This document shows, piece after piece, positions 1-7,512 of a DNA stretch of 39,397 bases. The DNA comes from Candidatus Levybacteria bacterium RIFCSPHIGHO2_01_FULL_38_26 (GTDB lineage Bacteria > Patescibacteriota > Microgenomatia > Levybacterales > UBA12049). The notes beneath the pieces are model-generated. The model was given only the letters and a program-made list of their open reading frames with translations. It was not told where the DNA came from and ran no database searches. The stretch's first letter is position 1. Each line of letters opens with the position of its first letter. Both the position numbers and the translations under genes were made by a program. Location of the stretch: NCBI GenBank assembly GCA_001782075.1, contig MFNO01000036.1, positions 1-39,397 on the forward strand, given 5' to 3'.

Positions 1-699
1 GAACTTTACTCCTATTAAAAATAGTGCAATCAGAACAAATCTTCTGAAATGTTTTTGAGGTATTTTATTTACAATCCCTTTCCCTGTAAAAGAACCAGCA
101 AATGCCACAACAAAAAGAATTGGCAAATACCAATAATATTCACTTTTCAAAAAACCTTCACTGATGTAAATAGGTATTCTTGTTAAATCTACAGCAAGTG
201 CTATTGCTGCTGCTGTTGCAATGTACTTTTCTTTTGGAAGTTTGAAGCCTGTAAGGAACGCGCCTCTTAATGCCCCTCCTGTACCTATTAGTCCTGCAAG
301 AAAGCCAGACAATGAACCACCTATAACAGAATTTAAAGTTGATGCAGGTATTGAAAAGTTCTCTTTCCAGAATGAATAGGAGGCATACCCAATTAGAAAA
401 ACTCCTAATAGTCCTTTCAAGACATCCTGTGAAATATGAGAAACCAGTAACGCTCCTATAATGGTTAAGATAACACTGGGTATACCGAACTTTATTATCA
501 GGTCGCGATCAAGCCCATGTCTGAAAAAACCTATCCTTCCAAGATTTCCAAAAATGTGAAGGAAAGCTACTAAGACAAGAGCTGTTTGAAAGTCAACAAA
601 TAAAAGAGCAAGAGGGAGGAAAATAGTGGAAGAGCCGAATCCTGCCATTGTTCCAATAACTTCGGAAGCAAAGGCAGCAAAAAAGAACAATATGTTCAT
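1..699 (-). CDS. TauE/SafE-family membrane permease (3'-truncated by window edge)
   Basis: Reading leftward from an ATG at 699, 233 codons stay open to the window edge, so the C-terminus is missing. The product is very hydrophobic, with about six or more predicted membrane segments. It shows the glycine-rich half-repeats of the TauE/SafE (DUF81) family: an N-terminal helix with a GTMAGFGSS motif and a second half with GLIGTGGALRG. Family members export or import sulfite, sulfoacetate or other organosulfur anions through the cytoplasmic membrane; the substrate here cannot be told. A TTACAA / TAAACT promoter ends exactly 7 nt before the ATG and no Shine-Dalgarno is seen, so the mRNA may be leaderless. 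The neighbour at 826 reads the same way but has its own promoter. I am confident of the family and not of the transported compound. Confidence 0.85.
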   Translation of the reverse strand, partial: MNILFFFAAFASEVIGTMAGFGSSTIFLPLALLFVDFQTALVLVAFLHIFGNLGRIGFFRHGLDRDLIIKFGIPSVILTIIGALLVSHISQDVLKGLLGVFLIGYASYSFWKENFSIPASTLNSVIGGSLSGFLAGLIGTGGALRGAFLTGFKLPKEKYIATAAAIALAVDLTRIPIYISEGFLKSEYYWYLPILFVVAFAGSFTGKGIVNKIPQKHFRRFVLIALFLIGVKF

Positions 700-705
700 A
701 GAAAA

Positions 706-735
706 AGTTTATCACAAAAATCCTAAGTCTTGTAA
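706..735 (-). promoter_or_regulatory. Promoter of the TauE/SafE gene
   Basis: On the minus strand TTACAA (735-730) is followed by an 18-nt spacer and TAAACT (711-706). A start 7 nt after the -10 falls on the A of the ATG at 699, which predicts a leaderless transcript. Predicted by eye only. Confidence 0.45.
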
Positions 736-825
736 GGGTTAAGATGAGTTCTGAACCTGTGTGGTCACCTATATACAAGCACTTCAAAAAATGCCACTAT
801 CCGAATTAGGTTAATAAATTTAATT

Positions 826-1815
826 TTACCTTAGAGCTTCTTTCATCCCTTCTCTGCCTAATTTGAGCCAATATTTTGTTTCTTCACTTGTGTCGTCTAA
901 GAATTCTTGCCTCCAACGACTGCCAAGAAACTCCATTGCCGTATTGCTTAAAGCAATGTCATACAAGTATTTTTTCTCTTGATTTGTCAGGGAGTTGTGT
1001 TTTAAATATAGTTTCGTTGCGATTTCAACTCTTTTCTCCAATTTTGTTTTCTTTCTTGAATCATACATTAAATTACTAATGATCAATCCTAATTCAATTA
1101 TTCTTGCAGTCCAGTTTGATACTGAAAAATCAATAATATAGGGTTTGCCAGATGAGGTTTTAATAACGTTTCCTTTTGTAAAATCTCCATGCACTAAAGA
1201 CTTAGGCAGCTGATCAAGGGGTATATTATCAAACCTCAAGAGTATTTTTTGAACAAGATCACTGTCTTCTTGTGAGAGAAAGGATTGAACTTTGTTATAT
1301 AAAGCATGGATATGGGTTACAGCCCATATGTCGTGATAATAAACAGGTTGAATATTTATCTTATTTATTTTAGCGGCTTGTTCAATAATTATTTCTAGTT
1401 CAGATAATGTTGGCGCAGTATCAAGATCGTAAAATGTAATACCATCGATCCAATTGTATACAATGCCTACCATTTCATAATTTCTATATATTATTTCATG
1501 GTTTTTATCTTTTCTAATTCTTGGGGTATTTAAGTTATATTTTTCAGCTGCTAATAATATTTCTACTAATCGCTCAACAACGTCTGAACCGCGTCGAGTT
1601 TTTGTGTAGTCGCCCAGTTGGTTATTGGCAAAGAGCTTGAGGACAAAATTTCCTTCAGTTGCGTTGATTTTGATATTGTAATCTTCATATCCTTCGTTAA
1701 GGTATTTTGTTTGCTGTATATCTCCTAATTTATACTTAATTGCAACATCTTCGATAATTTTATTGAGGTTTCCTTCAAATCCTAATTTTTTTACCTGATC
1801 CGTTGTGCTTTTCAC
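826..1815 (-). CDS. APH-like small-molecule kinase (phosphotransferase family)
   Basis: This 329-residue protein has the protein-kinase-like fold signature of the aminoglycoside phosphotransferase (APH) superfamily. An N-lobe lysine lies in FVLKLF (about residues 76-81). The catalytic loop VHGDFTKGN (about 208-216) carries the catalytic Asp and metal-binding Asn, followed by the metal-binding Asp in YIIDFS. Such enzymes transfer phosphate from ATP to hydroxyls of small molecules (homoserine, choline, sugars, aminoglycosides). Nothing here indicates resistance, so a metabolic substrate is at least as likely. The start is GTG at 1815: the only upstream ATGs are out of frame, and a TATACT -10 box (1827-1822) ends exactly 7 nt before this GTG. 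Single gene, no obvious partner. Confidence 0.8.
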   Translation of the reverse strand: MKSTTDQVKKLGFEGNLNKIIEDVAIKYKLGDIQQTKYLNEGYEDYNIKINATEGNFVLKLFANNQLGDYTKTRRGSDVVERLVEILLAAEKYNLNTPRIRKDKNHEIIYRNYEMVGIVYNWIDGITFYDLDTAPTLSELEIIIEQAAKINKINIQPVYYHDIWAVTHIHALYNKVQSFLSQEDSDLVQKILLRFDNIPLDQLPKSLVHGDFTKGNVIKTSSGKPYIIDFSVSNWTARIIELGLIISNLMYDSRKKTKLEKRVEIATKLYLKHNSLTNQEKKYLYDIALSNTAMEFLGSRWRQEFLDDTSEETKYWLKLGREGMKEALR

Positions 1816-2014
1816 ATCATGAGTATATCAAACCCTGAAGATAAATAAAGCTTTCTATGTTTAACTAATAGCAATCATCATGGGGGCAATCTATTAGGCC
1901 GGCATTTCAAGAAGTGCCATTATCTTCAAGCTAGTTAATCAATTAGTCAAATGATAATACTTAAATTATTGGGTTTGGTATAATAAACTATCGAGTTTTT
2001 GGTTTTGCAATAAC

Positions 2015-2043
2015 TTGTAAGTTCAGGCAATCTTTTGTATTAT
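2015..2043 (+). promoter_or_regulatory. Promoter of the DUF218 gene
   Basis: TTGTAA (2015-2020), a 17-nt spacer and TATTAT (2038-2043). The expected start near 2050 leaves a leader of about 28 nt before the ATG at 2078. Confidence 0.45.
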
Positions 2044-2077
2044 AAAAGAGTTATAAGCGCCAACTATACGAATTTTC

Positions 2078-3085
2078 ATGAATGAAGATACTGGTCGTCA
2101 ATTGGCTCAGAAAGAAGCCACGCCAAACAAAGAAGTAAACTTGTCCAAGCCTGAGGTGTTATTAATTTTTGGACAGGGTCCAGTAATTGACAATATAACA
2201 AAAGCGAACGCATCAGAATCTAATACTCAAAGGGGACAAGAAGATATAAATTTTTGGTCTCGTGACCTCGCACTCGCTGCATGTATTCTATTTGAAAAAG
2301 GAGCAGTGAAAAATTTTGCTGTAATGGGAGGACCGACCGGCGGACAGAGTTTTGCTTCGGAAGCGGAATTAATTAAACGGGAGATGACCAGAAATGGAGT
2401 ACCCGAAGAGAGTGTAGAGGTAGAGGTTGAATCAACAGACACAATTAGGAATATTGTTAATTACCTAGGTCTTCATGAAAGTCCAGGGGAAGCAATAGAT
2501 GCTCAAGCATATAACATACTTACTACAAGTTATCATTCTAGAAGGGTAAATGTATTAATGAAACTTTTTGCCCTTAATGTTACTAATTCTTTTACGAGTA
2601 GTGGAGTCTTTAGATTTAATGGGAGAACATATAAAGGAGAATTGACAGAAGATAGTTCTAAATGGGACAGTTCATTGTTGAATGAGCTGGATGCAAGAGA
2701 GAATATGGATGATAATCGATATTATTCTGATAAAAAAGGAACAGAACGTAGGCCTTTTTCGGATCGTTTTATCAAGGAAGCAGTATGGACTCGTGAAATA
2801 ATGGAGCGTCCAGAAATATTTCTTCAATATATCAATAGAATAAATAATAATGAAAGAATAGAGGCGATATTAGATATAACGGAAAAACTGTGGCCAGGTT
2901 TACTCAAGAGTAAATATAATATTGACAGAAACAATCAAGGTATAAAAACAATAAAGAGCATGCTTCCTGAGCTGATAGGAGAATATCATGGTATATCTGA
3001 GGACGTCATCAGTAGATGGGAAAATGATGAGCGTTCAGGTAATATACCCGTTGAGGTTGAGAACCGTTTGAAATTTTTGGGATAA
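2078..3085 (+). CDS. DUF218 / YdcF-SanA-ElyC-like domain protein
   Basis: The first ~190 residues match the DUF218 layout: a beta strand LLIFGQGP (about 28-35), a second strand NFAVMGGPTGG, an acidic stretch with an SEAELIKREM helix, then the family hallmark ES-x-DT-x-x-N (VESTDTIRN, about 120-128), and a strand ending in TTSYHSRR. DUF218 proteins such as ElyC and SanA are linked to envelope integrity and peptidoglycan or lipid-carrier metabolism. Unlike those, this one shows no N-terminal membrane anchor and looks cytosolic. The last ~130 residues are a charged, helical extension I do not recognise, ending in GISEDVISRWENDERSGNIP, which has the look of a helix-turn-helix end. It is flanked by a convergent glycosyltransferase. 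Family call firm, function open. Confidence 0.7.
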   Translation: MNEDTGRQLAQKEATPNKEVNLSKPEVLLIFGQGPVIDNITKANASESNTQRGQEDINFWSRDLALAACILFEKGAVKNFAVMGGPTGGQSFASEAELIKREMTRNGVPEESVEVEVESTDTIRNIVNYLGLHESPGEAIDAQAYNILTTSYHSRRVNVLMKLFALNVTNSFTSSGVFRFNGRTYKGELTEDSSKWDSSLLNELDARENMDDNRYYSDKKGTERRPFSDRFIKEAVWTREIMERPEIFLQYINRINNNERIEAILDITEKLWPGLLKSKYNIDRNNQGIKTIKSMLPELIGEYHGISEDVISRWENDERSGNIPVEVENRLKFLG

Positions 3086-3146
3086 GTCTTCTTAAGCTAT
3101 CAATTCACTTTACCTCATTATCAAAAGCTAAAATTTATTGCTTTAT

Positions 3147-4304
3147 TTAGGGCTTCAGTAATGAAAGTACGCTGTTGGCGTAAGTCGTCCAAGAGTACTG
3201 GGTGGATTTTTCTATACACGATAATGCAAGTCTTTCTCTAGATTCATTGTTTTTGTTCAAAGTCTTCATCACGACATCTATTAGAGAACTTGGTTGAGAT
3301 ATTGAGGCAAGAAATTCTGTGGGGATCAGCTCTTTGTTGGCTCCAATATCATAAGCAGCTACAGGAGTCCCTAGGCAAAAGGATTCTAATGTAGTTAATC
3401 CGAAGGTTTCAAGTTTTTTTGATGGCATAAGAGTTAAATCAGCGGCTCTGTACAAAAGCGCAAGCGTATCTCTCGGTGGAAGATGTAGATAGAAAACAGG
3501 TAGTCTAGATATAGTTGTTACAGCATCTGTAAGTCCAGTGAGATTTGTTGCCATAACGATAAATGTATTCGGAAGCTTATCCCTTTCCTCCAATAAAAGA
3601 TTAAGACATTCAATAATTCCTTTACGTGGTTCTATACGAGATGCCAAGAATATCATTTTTTTTGTTAACGGTAACCCAAGCTCTTCTCTGGCTTGTTGTT
3701 TTGTATACTTAGAACGAATATCATCAAATAATTTTTCTCTTCCAGGATGGATAAGAACAGTTTTCTTGTGGTAATGAATCGTTTGTTCTAAAACAGATCT
3801 AGAATAACTACTAAAACATATTATTTTGTCTGCTTGAGATATACAGAATTTCTCTAATACATAATTAACAGCATAATATAGTTGTTTTAATTTTTTCTTT
3901 CCATACACATTTTGCGAATGCTGCTCAAGTGTGATGGAACCATGAAATTGATAAAACATCTTTATTTTTTTCCATTTTTGCAAGATTAATCTACACAAAA
4001 AGTACGCAATTGCAGGAAGATAATAATCGCTGATAACAAGATCGTATTGCGTCGGTTTTTGTTTTCTTAGATAAGAAAAGAGTTTAATGAATCTTGAAAA
4101 CAAACTAATTTTATAAAATCTCCGTTTAATCAGAAATTGTTTTTGAGTAATTTTATGATTATGAGGAAAAAAATCATATTTCTCTTCTGCAAATGAAACA
4201 ATCGTAACAGAATGATTTAGTAACGAAAGTTCTGACACAAAGTTAGTTAAGTATGTGATAGTGCCTCCTACTGGTTGCAGATCACAAAGAATAAGTATAT
4301 TCAT
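3147..4304 (-). CDS. Glycosyltransferase family 4 (GT-B fold)
   Basis: A 385-residue GT-B enzyme. The N-terminal Rossmann domain starts at MNILILCDLQPVGGTITYL, where a GG loop binds the acceptor or donor. The C-terminal domain holds IFLASRIEPRKG (about 218-229) and the E-x7-E nucleotide-sugar motif ETFGLTTLE (about 301-309). GT4 enzymes move a sugar from a nucleotide donor to a lipid-linked or polysaccharide acceptor at the inner face of the membrane. Donor and acceptor are unknown; it is 14 kb from the nucleotide-sugar genes of this window. A weak AAGGAA lies about 12 nt before the ATG, and a TTACTT-N17-TATAAA promoter candidate sits just upstream. It converges with the DUF218 gene, and I see no clear terminator in the 61-bp gap between them. 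Confidence 0.85.
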   Translation of the reverse strand: MNILILCDLQPVGGTITYLTNFVSELSLLNHSVTIVSFAEEKYDFFPHNHKITQKQFLIKRRFYKISLFSRFIKLFSYLRKQKPTQYDLVISDYYLPAIAYFLCRLILQKWKKIKMFYQFHGSITLEQHSQNVYGKKKLKQLYYAVNYVLEKFCISQADKIICFSSYSRSVLEQTIHYHKKTVLIHPGREKLFDDIRSKYTKQQAREELGLPLTKKMIFLASRIEPRKGIIECLNLLLEERDKLPNTFIVMATNLTGLTDAVTTISRLPVFYLHLPPRDTLALLYRAADLTLMPSKKLETFGLTTLESFCLGTPVAAYDIGANKELIPTEFLASISQPSSLIDVVMKTLNKNNESRERLALSCIEKSTQYSWTTYANSVLSLLKP

Positions 4305-4429
4305 ATAAATAAAAAGTTCCTTTATAGTTTATCAAGTTAGGATAAGTAAGTCCAAGCTTTAGTTTAATGTAAATACCAACAAGTTACCTTTTGGTTCGCG
4401 TGGAAGAAAGGGAGAATGCAATTTCTCGT

Positions 4430-4452
4430 CCGTCCAGCTTCGGCTTGGACGG
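4430..4452. repeat. UUCG-loop hairpin in an intergenic region
   Basis: CCGTCCAGC, a TTCG tetraloop and GCTTGGACGG form a 9-bp stem with one bulged T. No T-run follows on either strand, so it is a poor intrinsic terminator. It resembles dispersed hairpin repeats in CPR genomes, or an RNA processing or stability element. It lies between two divergent genes (4304 minus, 4536 plus). Confidence 0.5.
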
Positions 4453-4498
4453 AGCTATTCATAATAGACAATTATAGCATATGTATGAAAAATTGAAT

Positions 4499-4526
4499 TT
4501 GCAAGTATACGGAAAAGTGATATTAT
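4499..4526 (+). promoter_or_regulatory. Promoter of the DnaQ/GIY-YIG gene
   Basis: TTGCAA (4499-4504), a 16-nt spacer and TATTAT (4521-4526). The predicted start is near 4533, only about 3 nt before the ATG at 4536, and no Shine-Dalgarno is visible. Confidence 0.5.
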
Positions 4527-4535
4527 GGTTGTTCG

Positions 4536-5927
4536 ATGGTTAGGGATATTTCTTTTTTGGATATAGAGACAACGGGAATTAATCCTCAGATGGATAGAAT
4601 TATAGAAATTGGAATTGTCAGAGTGCAAAATGACAAGATCGTTGGCAAATTTGATTCACTAATTAATTCTCAAACCGGTATACCTCCATTTATCAAAAAC
4701 CTTACCGGAATTGATGATAAAGATATTGAGAATGCTCCGTCATTTTATGAAGTTGGCGATGAAATTTCGCAAATTTTGTCAGATTCCATACTTGTGGCGC
4801 ACAACGCACGATTTGATTATGGTTTTCTCAAAAGTGAATTTAAAAGACTTGGCAAAACTTTCTCAACCAAACATTTCTGTTCTATAAAATTAGCACGTCA
4901 ATTATTTCCAAATCTTACTTATTACAACTTGGATTCTATCATCAGAAATTTTGGGATTGAATGCAAGAGAAGACATAGGGCATTTGATGACGCAAAAGTG
5001 ATATTTGATTTTTTTAATATTGCCAAAAAGCAAGTGTCGGAAAAAACTTTTGGCAATGCAATTGATATAGCTTTAAAAAAACCATCAATGCCTCTTAATT
5101 TATCGGAAGATTTGCTTGATGGTCTGCCAGAGAGTCCTGGTGCATACATTTTTTACGGGGAGGATAATTACCCAATATATATAGGAAAGAGTGTAAATAT
5201 TAGAGAAAGAGTATTATCTCATTTTGCCAATAGTCATACTTTGGTAAAAGATTTTCAGATTGCTCAGAGAGTTACACATATAGAAGCTATAAAAACTGCG
5301 GGAGAATTGGGGGCATTATTGCTTGAGTCGACTTTGATTAAAAAATTTCAGCCCATTTACAACCGCATGTTGAGATATTCGCGCAAGATGATTATTTTGT
5401 TTAATTCAAAAGACAAAAATGAATTTTCTACAGTTAAAGTAAAAGAAACGGAAAAAATTGATTTGAAGGACACAGAAAATTTAATAGGTGTTTATAAATC
5501 CAAAAAACAGTTGAATAATCATCTGTATCAACTTGCCAAGGAGCATAATTTATGTCCAAAGCTAATGGGACTGGATCATTCTAAAAATTTTTGTTTTTAC
5601 TACCATTTAAATATTTGCAAAGGCGCGTGCGGCAATAAAGAAAAAAATATTAAGTACAATCTGCGTTTTGACATGGCGTTTTATAAATACAAAATTAAAA
5701 GGTGGATTTTTGACTCACCAATTATTATTAAAGAAAAGGGAGATTTAGAGGAGGTTTTTGTAGTAGATAAGTGGTGCCTGATCGGAAGTATTAAAAATGA
5801 AGATGATATTTACAATCTTGACAAAGAATACAGATTTGATTTAGATACATACAAAATTTTGTATAAACACATATTAAAACCTACTAGAAACTTAAGCATA
5901 AGACCGTTTATCCTTGACAGCCTCTGA
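4536..5927 (+). CDS. DEDDh exonuclease fused to a GIY-YIG (UvrC/Cho-like) nuclease
   Basis: This 463-residue protein joins two nucleases. Residues 1-170 are a DnaQ/Pol III epsilon-type 3'-5' exonuclease with all DEDDh residues: D9 and E11 in FLDIETTG, D94 in AHNARFD, H147 and D152 in HRAFDDA. Residues 200-290 are a GIY-YIG domain (GAY 202-204, YIG 215-217, a following NIRERVLSHF Arg helix, and the catalytic Glu in LLESTLIKKFQPIYN). The C-terminal part carries a Cys cluster (CPKLMGL, then CFYYHLNICKGACG) like the one in DnaQ-Cho fusion proteins of other bacteria; it may bind metal, though that is inferred. A role in nucleotide excision or damage processing is likely. The ATG at 4525 is out of frame, so 4536 is the start. 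Followed after 29 bp by the gene at 5957, which appears to have its own promoter. Confidence 0.85.
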   Translation: MVRDISFLDIETTGINPQMDRIIEIGIVRVQNDKIVGKFDSLINSQTGIPPFIKNLTGIDDKDIENAPSFYEVGDEISQILSDSILVAHNARFDYGFLKSEFKRLGKTFSTKHFCSIKLARQLFPNLTYYNLDSIIRNFGIECKRRHRAFDDAKVIFDFFNIAKKQVSEKTFGNAIDIALKKPSMPLNLSEDLLDGLPESPGAYIFYGEDNYPIYIGKSVNIRERVLSHFANSHTLVKDFQIAQRVTHIEAIKTAGELGALLLESTLIKKFQPIYNRMLRYSRKMIILFNSKDKNEFSTVKVKETEKIDLKDTENLIGVYKSKKQLNNHLYQLAKEHNLCPKLMGLDHSKNFCFYYHLNICKGACGNKEKNIKYNLRFDMAFYKYKIKRWIFDSPIIIKEKGDLEEVFVVDKWCLIGSIKNEDDIYNLDKEYRFDLDTYKILYKHILKPTRNLSIRPFILDSL

Positions 5928-5950
5928 TTCTAAAGTCTACTATGTATAAT
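5914..5950 (+). promoter_or_regulatory. Promoter of the gene at 5957
   Basis: A consensus TTGACA (5914-5919), inside the end of the upstream gene, is followed after 18 nt by TACTAT (5938-5943). A perfect TATAAT also lies at 5945-5950. Either -10 places transcription start at or after 5950, downstream of the ATG at 5942 and just before the ATG at 5957. Confidence 0.45.
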
Positions 5951-5956
5951 AGACAG

Positions 5957-6859
5957 ATGATACTCCATCAAAATCAGCATTATAAAAAATTAAGTCAGAA
6001 ATGGACGGCTCGCTCGAGAGACTTGCGAAATAATCTCTGGCATAAACATGGAGAAACGCTTGGATGGCTTACTGAAAATTATAGACAGTTGGCTGCCGGA
6101 TCACTAAGCGGATTGTTGCTTTTGGCTTCTCCTCATAATCCTCAACTTCCGCCGCCGTCTGATCTAGTTAAAAGTGCCCAAGAAGTTAGGGGTATAGACA
6201 AAAAGGCAACTTTGATCTCAGAACTTTCTACTGTTTTGCCAAGCGCAGTAAGAGTTTTGACAGATGATGAGGAGAAAAGAATTGCGGAAATATTATCAAA
6301 TACATTTGGTTTTAGAGTTGCCGCAGAACTTGATAGCAAAAAACTAAACAGAAGTTATGGGCTGATAGGTCTTGAACAGCATTTAGCCCGTTTTCCCGGT
6401 GATAACATGGCTATTCATTTTGACACAACTGATGAGGCAAGAAATTATTATGCGGATGGAATGGCGCCGGGGCTTGGAGCATGGGGATATTTTGCCCGGT
6501 CAAAAGAAGAGTTTAAGGAAAAGGATAAAATGCGTGAGAAATATTATCTGGCGGTACAGACGTTTTTGGTCCCTGATTATAACCAACGAGTTGCAGAATA
6601 TAGGGATTTTTTTAAATACAGGAAAATGCTTGCTGTTAACCCTGAGAATGGAAAAGCAATGGTAGTTGTGATTGGAGACGCCGGTCCAGCTGCCTGGACA
6701 GGAAAACATTTGGGAGGATCGCCCGAGGTGATGAGATACTTGGAACGTGTTGATGGTGCAGCGCGCGGCCCAGTCCTCTATTTTTTTATTGATGATCCAA
6801 ATGATACAATTCCATTGGGGCCGATTGAGACGGGGTCAGTTATAGCTAGTAATAATTAA
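5957..6859 (+). CDS. Conserved-looking protein of unknown function, possibly envelope-associated
   Basis: About 300 residues, not recognised with confidence. A basic N-terminus with a short hydrophobic stretch (about 46-60, LAAGSLSGLLLLA) suggests a membrane anchor or uncleaved signal. The C-terminal third reads KAMVVVIGDAGPAAWTGKH and then GSPEVMRYL. That pattern resembles the V-x-x-x-D-x-GP ... GR-x-(I/L)-DLS ... A-x-x-L core of RlpA/double-psi beta-barrel lytic proteins, but the resemblance is by eye and weak. I placed the start at the ATG at 5957 because the -10 boxes upstream would start transcription after the in-frame ATG at 5942, which would add only five residues. The next gene follows after 11 bp and is probably co-transcribed. 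Confidence 0.6.
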   Translation: MILHQNQHYKKLSQKWTARSRDLRNNLWHKHGETLGWLTENYRQLAAGSLSGLLLLASPHNPQLPPPSDLVKSAQEVRGIDKKATLISELSTVLPSAVRVLTDDEEKRIAEILSNTFGFRVAAELDSKKLNRSYGLIGLEQHLARFPGDNMAIHFDTTDEARNYYADGMAPGLGAWGYFARSKEEFKEKDKMREKYYLAVQTFLVPDYNQRVAEYRDFFKYRKMLAVNPENGKAMVVVIGDAGPAAWTGKHLGGSPEVMRYLERVDGAARGPVLYFFIDDPNDTIPLGPIETGSVIASNN

Positions 6860-6870
6860 TTGCAATATTT

Positions 6871-7200
6871 ATGAAAAAGAATTTTTATAGCCATCTTATA
6901 GAAACATCTTTGATCTCTCTTGAGCTGGCAGATTTGGATTTGTCAAAAGACGAGAGAATACATTTGCTTCAATTAGCCGAGGATAATATCCACCATACTA
7001 TCCTTGACGCGATTTTATCGGAGTTGTCGGAAGAAGACAAGAAAACATTTTTACACCATTTGTCAAAAGACGATCACGACAAAGTCTGGGAGCATTTAAA
7101 ACAAAAGATTGAAAACATCGAGGACAAAATCAAATCCGCCGCAGAATCGATTAAAAAAGAATTACACAAGGATATTAAAGAATTGAAAAGTCGGAAGTAA
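6871..7200 (+). CDS. Small charged helical protein, unknown function
   Basis: A 109-residue, highly charged, all-helical protein with no membrane segment. The middle (ELSEEDKKTFLHHLSKDD, about 51-68) resembles the short helical DUF5663-type modules common in CPR proteins. The C-terminal half, rich in Lys and Glu, is a likely amphipathic coiled coil. It follows the gene at 5957 by 11 bp. Its last 26 bp overlap the end of the convergent alkyltransferase gene, an unusual tail-to-tail overlap that would create complementary mRNA 3' ends. Confidence 0.6.
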   Translation: MKKNFYSHLIETSLISLELADLDLSKDERIHLLQLAEDNIHHTILDAILSELSEEDKKTFLHHLSKDDHDKVWEHLKQKIENIEDKIKSAAESIKKELHKDIKELKSRK

Positions 7201-7489
7201 AAAGACTTTTAGAAAGATCCACTGTTTGGTTATCCAGAAAATAAACACCTTCTTTTTCCAGTATTTCCTTTTTTCTTTGTATCCCTCCGCGCGCATAGCC
7301 TATTAACTTGCCCGTCGATCCTACAACGCGGTGACATGGAACGAGTTTGGTATCTTTGTTTGAGTGCATGGCAAACCCGACTATTCTCGCGTTTTTTGTA
7401 CCGGCAAGTTCTGCTACTTTTTTGTAAGTTAAAACTTTGCCTTTGGGAATATGAGAAACGATTTCGTATATTTTCTGAAACGTTTTCAT
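7175..7489 (-). CDS. MGMT/Ogt-family DNA alkyltransferase (single-domain)
   Basis: A 104-residue protein made only of the C-terminal, DNA-binding and active-site domain of O6-alkylguanine-DNA alkyltransferases. The helix-turn-helix with the Arg finger is at about 23-40 (KKVAELAGTKNARIVGFAM) and the active-site motif PCHR holds C52. The Cys is present, so this is not a Cys-less ATL by sequence, although the length matches ATL-type proteins that flag alkylated bases for excision repair. Full Ogt/Ada have an extra N-terminal domain that is absent here. The gene is divergent from the uracil-DNA glycosylase with only 23 bp between start codons. A TATAAT -10 (7502-7497) puts the mRNA start at about 7490, next to the ATG. 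Confidence 0.85.
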   Translation of the reverse strand: MKTFQKIYEIVSHIPKGKVLTYKKVAELAGTKNARIVGFAMHSNKDTKLVPCHRVVGSTGKLIGYARGGIQRKKEILEKEGVYFLDNQTVDLSKSLFTSDFSIL

Positions 7490-7496
7490 CTGTTAT

Positions 7497-7506
7497 ATTA
7501 TATACT
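7497..7506. promoter_or_regulatory. Overlapping divergent -10 boxes (alkyltransferase / UDG)
   Basis: TATAAT on the minus strand (7502-7497) and TATACT on the plus strand (7501-7506) share two base pairs. Each ends 7-8 nt before the start codon it serves (ATG at 7489 minus, GTG at 7513 plus), so both mRNAs would be leaderless or nearly so. The minus -35 may be TTTTAC (7525-7520, spacer 17). The plus -35 is poor. Confidence 0.45.
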
Positions 7507-7512
7507 TGTTTT

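Noticed and set aside
7336-7512. Long N-terminal extension of the uracil-DNA glycosylase frame
   Set aside because: It runs antisense through the alkyltransferase coding region, shows no UDG similarity and is Cys/Trp/Phe-rich noise. GTG at 7513 has a well-placed -10.
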